The notes below the pieces were generated by a model that saw nothing but the letters and a program-made list of their open reading frames with translations, was not told the DNA's origin and made no database searches. A stretch of 64,000 nt of DNA from SG-bin7 sp964498095 (GTDB lineage Bacteria > Bdellovibrionota > Bdellovibrionia > Bdellovibrionales > SG-bin7): positions 158,822 to 222,821 of the forward strand of contig CAZCFY010000003.1 in assembly GCA_964498095.1 (NCBI GenBank). The letters run 5' to 3'. The position numbers were made by a program, and so were the translations under genes. This document shows, in pieces, positions 54,591-62,500 of the stretch; positions within the stretch are counted from its first letter, which is position 1; every line of letters starts with the position of its first letter.

Positions 54591-55523
54591 TTGAGGCTCG
54601 CTTTACTTTCCAATCACGAAATAGAAATCAGGATCAAAAATAAAGTTTCTTTGGAGCGCCAAACCACGGTCGATATCATTTCCCTACTCGAAGAAATCGC
54701 GGCTCGCCAAATTTACTTGGCCAGGGGCTACGGTTCATTGATCGAGTATTGCATAAAGGCGCTTGGCTATTCCGAGTCCGCCGCTCACCGCCGTGTTTCC
54801 GCAATGAGAATAGCCAAAGAAATTCCAAACATAAAACACGGCCTAGCTACCGGAAAACTCAATTTAATAAATGTTGCCAAGGCAAATACCGTTTTCAAAC
54901 AGCGCGAGAAGTGCAATGCGCCTCTCAGCCTGGAGGAAAAGAAGACGGTTATCAATTCCATGGAAAACAAGAGTACGCGAGAGGTTGAAAAGTCCTTATT
55001 CGAAATCATGCCGGCCGAAATTCCTGTCGAAAGAGTTCGCGCAGTCGCTGCCGATAAAACTCAAATTTCAATAATCATTGACGAAGAATTAAAAATAAAA
55101 TTGGACAGAATAAAAATGCTTTGGTCCCATAAAAATCCTAACCCCAGTTATAGTGAGCTTTTGGAGATGCTCGCCGACTTTACTTTAAAAAAAGAAAGCA
55201 AAGCAGAGACACAGAGCGACACCAGCGCTGGAGGAAAAGCCCCCTCTACAAAATTGCCGCAAACTAATCAAAGACAATACTTATCGATTAATATCAGAAG
55301 ACAAATTTGGCAAAAGGCGCGAGGGCAATGTCAATTCGTCGACGAAATCAGCAAACGCCAATGCCAGTCCAAATTCCAATTGGAGATTGAACACAAGCGT
55401 CCTGTCGCCAAAGGTGGAACAAACGCCGAGGAAAACTTAGAGTTACTTTGTCGGGCGCATAATCAATTTCGCGCGCGACAACATTTTGGCACTTTTGGTG
55501 ATTACGAAAAATTCTTAAATTAA
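54591..55523 (+). CDS. HNH endonuclease domain protein, paralogue of the 39772 gene
   Basis: Helical N-terminal region with E-Y-C-I-K-A-L-G-Y-S-E-S-A-A-H-R-R and a C-terminal HNH: C-Q-F-V, L-E-I-E-H-K-R-P, G-G-T-N-A-E-E-N-L, L-L-C-R-A-H-N. The last Cys pair is degenerate (C-x2-H), so zinc binding may be weaker. A GTG at 54585 directly abuts GGAG; the TTG at 54591 sits 5 nt after GGAGG and is preferred (310 residues). The linker (near 215) holds a 16-bp word also found at 59482. Confidence 0.8.
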   Translation: MRLALLSNHEIEIRIKNKVSLERQTTVDIISLLEEIAARQIYLARGYGSLIEYCIKALGYSESAAHRRVSAMRIAKEIPNIKHGLATGKLNLINVAKANTVFKQREKCNAPLSLEEKKTVINSMENKSTREVEKSLFEIMPAEIPVERVRAVAADKTQISIIIDEELKIKLDRIKMLWSHKNPNPSYSELLEMLADFTLKKESKAETQSDTSAGGKAPSTKLPQTNQRQYLSINIRRQIWQKARGQCQFVDEISKRQCQSKFQLEIEHKRPVAKGGTNAEENLELLCRAHNQFRARQHFGTFGDYEKFLN

Positions 55524-55534
55524 TTTTTTTACTC

Positions 55535-55567
55535 CAAAAAAAGCCCCTCGGTTTTACCGAAGGGCTT
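55535..55567 (-). terminator. Rho-independent terminator of the Cys-repeat lipoprotein gene
   Basis: On the minus strand, arms 55556-55567 and 55541-55552 (one mismatch, 3-nt loop) are followed by a run of Ts (A-run 55536-55542 on the plus strand). Confidence 0.75.
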
Positions 55568-55588
55568 TACTTCATTGTCGTCCGCTAA

Positions 55589-57719
55589 TTAACGCGGGCA
55601 ACGACTAGGATCAGGATGCCTACACGGAGCGCGCGGAGCAGGCGGCGGGGTAGGACTCGGTCGCGGCTCGGGACGCGGCTCTGTGCGCGGAGGCGGAGTC
55701 GGGCGTGGAGGCGGCGGAGTTGGCCGTGGCTCGGGACGTGGTTCCGGGCGTGGANNNNNNNNNNNNNNNNNNNNNNNNNNNNNNNNNNNNNNNNNNNNNN
55801 NNNNNNNNNNNNNNNNNNNNNNNNNNNNNNNNNNNNNNNNNNNNNNNNNNNNNNGGTTCCGGGCGTGGAGGCGGCGGAGTTGGCCGTGGCTCAGGACGTG
55901 GTTCCGGCGGAGTTGGCCGTGGCTCGGGACGTGGTTCCGGGCGTGGAGGCGGTGGTGTTGGTCGCGGCTCAGGACGCGGAGTTGGAGTCGGCCGTGGCTC
56001 GGGACGCGGAGTTGGAGTCGGTCGCGGTTCAGGACGCGGAGTTGGAGTTGGCCGCGGCTCAGGACGCGGAGTTGGAGTTGGCCGTGGCCCAGGGCGCGGA
56101 GTTGGAGTCGGTCGTGGCTCAGGACGCGGAGTTGGAGTCGGCCGTGGCTCAGGGCGCGGAGCTGGAGTCGGTCGCGGCTCAGGACGCGGACGTGGCGCTG
56201 GTGGACGCGGAACTGGGCGCGGCACAGGACGCGGATTTGGAACAGGTCGCGGCGGAATTGGACGCGGTGGTACTGGGCGCGGAACCGGGCGCGGCACTGG
56301 CGCTGGTACCGGGCGATGATCAGGCACGCACTGATTCATTTCCCATGACCAATGATAGCCGATAGGGCACCGACGTGTTTCAATAATTCTCACGCAAGTA
56401 GCGCGGTAAGAATCCCAGCGGTAACCCGCGGGACATACCGTTCGGCTAGATCGCGGCACACAACGATTTAAGTATGGATCCCAATAAGAATCCCAACCGC
56501 AATGCTCGATGCGGCCCGAAGGTACACAACGGTTAACGCGCGGATCCCAGTAAGTTCCCCACGCACACGTTTGCGTGCGGTTTGGAATACAAGATTTATA
56601 ATAAGGATCCCAGTGCGTGTTAGGTCCGCAAGTTGTATTTGGCCATGCGGGCACACATTGATTTAAGTGATGATTCCAGCGGTAACCGACGGGACAATAA
56701 TAAGTGTCGGCGACACAGCGATTATAATAACTGTCGTAGTGAGTTCCGATCGGACAACGTGGGTAGCCGATGCGCACGCACGAATTAATATAATAGTCAT
56801 AGTAATATCCAGGGCCGCAGTAAACTTCGGGTGGCGGTTGCGGGTACGCAATACAACTATCGGTACGTGGATCATAGAAGGTGCCGTCAGGGCAGCGGTT
56901 AGCGCGATTTTCTACGCAATAACCAAGCGTCGGATCATAGTAATAACCATCGGGACACATGGGATTGGGAATGGGCATCGGTGCCGGCGAAGGATTGGGC
57001 TGCGGTACCGGTTGCATTTCATCGTAAACATTTAATTGATACTGTTTATAGACGTGAACGTTTTTATCAACACTTTGTAAATGAACATAAAATAAATATG
57101 AACCTAAATCCGGAAAAAATCCCTGCAGGCTTACAACGTGATTTAAAATATTAACGTTTACACTTTGTGGGAGCGACTCACGGCTAACGTCAGCTTCGAA
57201 CGCTTGAAAGTCAGAATCCCGCCAGGAAATTTCTGTTGAATAATTTAAATTTTTTGTCGCCCAAGGAAGAAACCTCTCCGTTTGAAATTTGGGAAGGTTT
57301 GGAGAGTCTTCGCTATCCGAGTTTATACATATTTCGCGAAAGCCTTGTTTGCCATCGCCGGTTACGGCCGAAAGGTTAAAACACCATTGGCCGACAAAAA
57401 GAGGTGTACCAAAAATTTGTAGGAGGAAGCTTTGCGAATCACTCATCTCCATGCCCGGAGGCAGAACTGAGTATTCAGAAACTTGCCAATTCACCGGCTC
57501 TTGAAATTCACCTTTTAAATAAATTTCAATGTCATGCGGATTACCATATTTAATATTCGCATCGGTTTCTTCGAGCTCGATGAGAACATCGCTATCGCCA
57601 AGCGCGTTTAATAGTGGTGAACCATCACTACTGCTACACGAAAGGCCCGTCTGTAACATCGCAAATGACATTAACCAAATAAGTGTCACCCGCCATGATT
57701 TCGAAAAACGTGGTTGCAT
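55589..57719 (-). CDS. Lipoprotein with ten Cys repeats and an Arg-Pro tail (interrupted by a gap)
   Basis: Lipobox T-G-L-S-C (Cys28). Residues about 45-230 hold two Ig/cadherin-like beta domains; about 245-460 carry ten copies of C-P-x-G-x-x-(Y/W)-(D/N)-x5-C-(V/I), about 22 residues each; the rest is Arg/Pro/Glu/Thr in a 10-residue period (P-R-P-E-P-R-P-T-P-T). The 100-N gap lies in this tail. Read in the correct frame after the gap, the tail continues and ends at TAA 55589-55591, with A-P-C-R-H-P-D-P-S-R-C-P-R; reading straight through 100 N gives a false frame. Cell-surface role likely, family unknown. Confidence 0.65.
55755..55854. other. Assembly gap (100 N) in the Arg-Pro repeat
   Basis: Exactly 100 N between nearly identical Pro-rich repeats. 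For the frame to continue, the missing length must be a multiple of three, so 100 is a placeholder. Confidence 0.95.
55855..56210 (-). repeat. 30-bp tandem repeats encoding the Arg-Pro tail
   Basis: Units such as CGCGGAGTTGGAGTCGG recur every 30 bp with small changes; each encodes ten residues. Continues on the other side of the gap (55630-55754). Confidence 0.8.
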
Positions 57720-58028
57720 TTATCCTCCCCTAAAATTTTGGGCGCAAAATTTCCCCAATGAAGTCCTATAAAGCAAGCCAGGTACCAGTTCTGCATTTTT
57801 CTGTCGTCAACCCGGTTAATCTTCGAAAATAAATGAATTCGTTTTTTATTCCATTTACTTAACGTTCCGCGCTAAAAACCATAAGTAAATTTCCAAGCGG
57901 TCCAGTTTGGCACTGGACTGCAAACCCCTTAAGCAATCTAACATTTCCTCGGTAGCTCCTTGGCCCTATTAATTGACTTGGCAACTAGCCTTTGGGATGG
58001 TGAGCCCAATTTATTACAGGAGGATCTC
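57720..58028. other. Divergent intergenic region, no gene seen
   Basis: A 7-bp perfect stem GTCCAGT/ACTGGAC (57900-57918, 5-nt loop) extends to 9 bp with a G-T pair. The left part must hold the promoter of the lipoprotein gene. AGGAGG lies just before the 58029 ATG. No tRNA or clear coding region. Confidence 0.5.
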
Positions 58029-58484
58029 ATGAAAACATTACTAACACTCATTAGCACTTTTGTTGTGAACGCCGCTATCGCCGGAACTTGTCCCGATTTA
58101 AGTGGTACCTATAAACAAGTTTTTCCGACTGCTACCAACACTGTTTTAAAAGTTGATCACGGCACGCAAGGCATGGAAGTTTTAAATCTTTCTGTGACGA
58201 ACGAACCCCGCCCCTGGAACTGGCAGCTTGTACTTGATGGCGTCTCTCACGCGAAAAGCTTAGGAGCTATTTACCGTGACGTGCACGAAATCGCCCGCTG
58301 CGATGATCGCCAAGTTCACTCCACACTTTTTGGCCAAATGCTTGATGGCGGACACGTAGTTAACTTCACGCAAACATGGATTCTTTATAAAAACACCAGT
58401 GGCCAGCTGGTATGGCAAACTAATTACCGCGACGATGTTAGCGAAGAAAAACTTAGCATTTTTAAATATAATCGCGTTCAGTAA
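58029..58484 (+). CDS. Small exported protein, function unknown
   Basis: 151 residues with a signal peptide (cut near AIA/GTC). AGGAGG 6 nt before this ATG decides it over the upstream in-frame start at 57960. The rest is beta-rich (V-L-K-V-D-H-G, W-N-W-Q-L-V-L-D-G-V) and could be a small lipocalin-like barrel. The next gene starts at the base after its stop. Confidence 0.6.
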   Translation: MKTLLTLISTFVVNAAIAGTCPDLSGTYKQVFPTATNTVLKVDHGTQGMEVLNLSVTNEPRPWNWQLVLDGVSHAKSLGAIYRDVHEIARCDDRQVHSTLFGQMLDGGHVVNFTQTWILYKNTSGQLVWQTNYRDDVSEEKLSIFKYNRVQ

Positions 58485-59378
58485 TTGGATTCTTTAATTG
58501 TAGATAATTTTTTCGTCGGCGCTAAAAGCTTACGAAAAACTTTTGATTCTAAGATGGGGACGGTGAAAACAGCGTCCCCATCGCGTTTTGTGTGGGATTA
58601 CTGGCATGTCCCGGGCCAATATTCGCATCTACGCACCCCGGCCGAAAAATTCTTTGATGAAACTTTAATTGATAAATTTGAACAGCACTTACTCAATTAT
58701 GGCAAAAAACATTTAGGCTGCGTTGGCATAACGCCGATTTGGTTGAGCTGCTATATCAACGGGAGCAAACAAGGCTGGCATGCCGACGTTCCGCACGGAC
58801 CGTTTGCGTATGTGTTTTCGCTCACGAATCTGCAAGCTAAAAAATTTACTGGTGGCGAAACCTGTATATTTAAAGACGCCGCCATCAATTTCTGGCCGAA
58901 CTTTCACGGTAAAAATGGCATCGAAGAAGCCGAACTTATCGAAAAAATTCCGCCCCGCTTTAACCGCTTAATTGTTTTTGATCCGCGCCGCCCCCACTGT
59001 GTTTCCGAGGTCCACGGCTCACAAGACCCCTTAGAAGGACGCTTAGTCATGCACGGGTGGTTTACGCATCCACAGCCGTTTGTCGAAGGGGGATTAGCGA
59101 AGGTTGCACGTTTTAATTTAGACGATTTATATGCGGAAGTGCTGCCGAGTTTAAATAAATTTCGTCATCTGCACGGCATGATTTGCTTTCGCGTGCGCAT
59201 CGGCCGTGACGGCCGCGTTTTAAAAGTAGCGCCCCTGATTTCGACCCTGCAGTCGATGGATTCCGCAGCGCCCGCAGCGCTTGAACTGCAACGTCAAGTG
59301 CGAAAAATTATCGCCACATTTCGCTTTCCCAAAACCAACACCGCCTCCCTACTTTCCTTTCCCCTCGTTTTTTTCTAG
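58485..59378 (+). CDS. 2-oxoglutarate/Fe(II) oxygenase fused to a TonB-like C-terminal domain
   Basis: 297 residues, TTG start directly after the previous TAA. Iron ligands H99-x-D101 in G-W-H-A-D-V and H171 in R-R-P-H-C-V-S-E-V, with R186 as the 2-oxoglutarate Arg. No signal peptide is seen. Residues about 222-297 (C-F-R-V-R-I-G-R-D-G-R-V, K-I-I-A-T-F-R-F-P) resemble TonB/AgmX C-terminal domains, which are normally periplasmic. The fusion is odd. Confidence 0.65.
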   Translation: MDSLIVDNFFVGAKSLRKTFDSKMGTVKTASPSRFVWDYWHVPGQYSHLRTPAEKFFDETLIDKFEQHLLNYGKKHLGCVGITPIWLSCYINGSKQGWHADVPHGPFAYVFSLTNLQAKKFTGGETCIFKDAAINFWPNFHGKNGIEEAELIEKIPPRFNRLIVFDPRRPHCVSEVHGSQDPLEGRLVMHGWFTHPQPFVEGGLAKVARFNLDDLYAEVLPSLNKFRHLHGMICFRVRIGRDGRVLKVAPLISTLQSMDSAAPAALELQRQVRKIIATFRFPKTNTASLLSFPLVFF

Positions 59379-59525
59379 GTAACAGTTCCCTTTCCTCGAT
59401 GCAAAGCAACACCAGCGGCGGTAATGTTGATTTGTCGCACCCGAGCATCACCATAAGTGGATTTGACCAGCGCGGATGCAAAGCGACACCAGCGCTGAAG
59501 TTTCAAAGCCAAACCTACTGCAAAA

Positions 59526-62500
59526 CTATTGCATTAACCCGCGGCAACGCAAGAGATGCGAAGCCAGTGGATCGCCGTCACGTTTTTTGGTAACTTCTTC
59601 GATCACGGTTTGCATTGTTTCCACAAGTCCTGCTTTATCGGCCATTGTAAACTCGTCAATTTGCTCAAGTGTCGGACGCAAAATTATAAGGTTTGGGGCC
59701 TTTCTAGTAATATTGGATTTAAACTTTTCGTAAGAATTCTTCGCCTTAGCAAGAAACTCTTTTCGCTTTGAGTATTCCATCACTCTATAGTGTTCCGCCA
59801 TACGCTCCTTCACGCGCCTTTCCAAAATACTACGCGGTGATCGCGTGCCAGGTGGCAGCTTAACTCCGTCAGCTTTTTCGTATTGATTTAATTGAATCAT
59901 TGCCCGCACAAAGTCGGCGTAAGCGAAATCAAGCTTGCCGGTAACCACCTGAGTTTTCTCGTCCTTAACGGCAATAGACCGATTGATCGCGGCAATTAAA
60001 TTAAAATACGCGGGTACCTCATAGGTTCCGGGAATATTTTTCTCTGGAAATCGCGGAAAGATAGCGCCAATGTTGGCGGCAAGCTTTCCACGTTTTTCCG
60101 CTGGAATTTTGAAAAGATCCGCTATCTTTCCCACAACCCATTCTTCGTATCCGCCGTTGGCCAGCATGTTCGAGAGTGCAAAAAGTTCTACGACATTATT
60201 GCGCTGCTCGCGAGTGATTGAAGTCAGTTGACCAAAATCAATCGGAGAAATGCGGTACTTTTTATAACCTTGGGCGACTTCTTGATCCGAGCGCACATGG
60301 ACTAGGTAATTGCCACCGTGACGATCGGGATCATAATAAATCACGTCCTTATCGACCCATAAGATTTCCGATTCCATCTCTAGAATTTTAAACGCGACTC
60401 TATTTTTGTCAATGACATCCAAATTTTTAAAGTGAGTGCCCTTGGCAAAAACCGAAGATAGGAGCTGCGGCGTTGTTTTACCTTGCATCTGTTGTGGCAC
60501 TTTTACTTCAAATTCCGAATCGGAAAATCTGTCGTAAAGTTCTTTCTTTGCATAACCTGTTTTTCCAGATTCCTTTTCAAATTCAATTTCCTGGCGAACG
60601 GCATTGACGGCGCCGTCAACGATAACCTGTAAGAACGCCCATTTCATACCGCCGCGCTTATTGATCAAATGTTCAATCGCGCCATCCAAAACGTTAATAA
60701 ATAATTCTGAATTATTTTTCACATCACCACGAAAAACTTGCATGACAAGTTCTTGCTGCGTCTTTATGTCGCGCGCATGAAAGCCATATTTAATAGAGCC
60801 CGAGCCGATGTTTTTTAGAATAATGAAGCCCAATGCGCCCTCCCCTTTTATGCGTTGCACGTCTTCATACATTTGGTGCAGCGTTGGCGGCCGCGCATTG
60901 TCTTGGGTCTCCCTAAGAATATCATTAATTTCACTGGGTAGTTTATTTGTGGCCACTAAGAACTGTCCCACTTTCACACCGATGGCGCCAAACTGTTCTA
61001 AAATAATTTTCATCGTTTGGCCAATAGACTCATCTTCTTTGGATTTCATGGCCAAGAGGGACGCCAACACTTGTTCCTGAAAAGGTTTATTTCCAGACTT
61101 CTCAATTCCTACGAGTAAAGCCTCCAGAAGTTCGTGAGCATATTCTTGCGCCACAGGATTCTTTGGGTTCTCCGTGAGATGCTTAATTAGCTTTTTCCCT
61201 CGGCCGCGGAAAATGGAATTCTTTTCCTCACCGCCTAAATCTTTACTTGCCAGCAGAGTGTTACGCACGTAAAGCGTCATCACTTCCATAGCGGCAGTTA
61301 GAGGTAAACTTTGATACATCCGACGGATGCGTTCAGGACCAAATTTAGGAAACTGACCTTTGATGAACGGGGTCGCGTCGACTTCTCCGCGCAAGTACAG
61401 CAAGAAGTCGTACTGATCTTTTTTGGACCACTTTTTCACGTGCTTTAATATGTCGTTAAAACTCTTCATGCGCGAGTCGAAAGCTTGCTCGCCATTACGT
61501 TTAGCGGAGTGTGCGGCATCAGCTAAGCGTTGAATACGCGCCTCATGGAGCAAGCGGCCCTCTTCTTGATTAGCATGAATAGCCATTGCCACTTCTTCGA
61601 GAAAATTTATGTAGGTTATACCCATATCTTTCATAAAGCGTTGCGCCTCGGTAATTACCGCACGTACCAGCTCTACTCGGTCCGTTCCAATATTTTCGGC
61701 CACTGCCATCAAGTTTTTATAGGCGTCGGACTGCTTAAGACTGCGGAGGGCAAACTCATCTTGCACGGCTTGGTCAAAGACCCGGCCTTGATCGACCGCG
61801 TAGATTTGCAGCTGACTCACCTGTGCGGGCTTACCAATTTTAAGCAGATGCGCGATCAATTCGTCGGTCGTAGTCGAAACCCCACGCTCTGTGAGTTTTT
61901 GCCAGATTTTAAAAATTCCGTCAAAGTCGGCCGGCATTTGCCCTAAATCCTGCAAGCGCTTTAATAAGAAGGAATGAATTCTTTCCGAAACTATGGGGTC
62001 ATATTTCCAAGCGGGGTTATTCTTAAACGTTTCGCGTTTTTCTTTTAAAAGTTGAGCGAGCGGTTTTTCTAAGGGAGAATATTCTACGTCGGCAAAGGCA
62101 TCCGGCCAAAAGTAATCTTTCTCGAGATAGGTCATTATGTCACCATGGGACACAAACAGGTCTGGTCTATTAATGATCAATTCAAAAAACTTATCACTGA
62201 GTTTGGCCGCCGAAAAACCTTCCCGCTCGGCATCTGAATCTATAATTCTGACTAGATCGCTAACGGTATTTGCTTGCTTAAACCAACTTTGAATAGCCTC
62301 ATCAACCCCGCTTTTAAGGTCTACGGCAAATCCCTTACCTAAGGAGCTTTTCTGAAATTCCGTGGCAAAATATTTTTGCTGCCAGCGGATTTTTTCTAAA
62401 GGCGTAAAGCGGGCGGCTTTATCTAAAAAGCGTTGGCGAATTTCCATACGCTTAAAAAAGCCCGTATGTTCATTGTCTTTACTTATGGTTCCCATAAGGC

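Noticed and set aside
55616..56365. Long plus-strand frames over the Arg-Pro repeat
   Set aside because: Antisense shadows of the 30-bp repeat in the lipoprotein gene; no ribosome site, run across the gap.
57885..57935. tRNA-Cys-like string with GCA in a possible anticodon loop
   Set aside because: The anticodon stem does not pair, and acceptor and T arms are not found.
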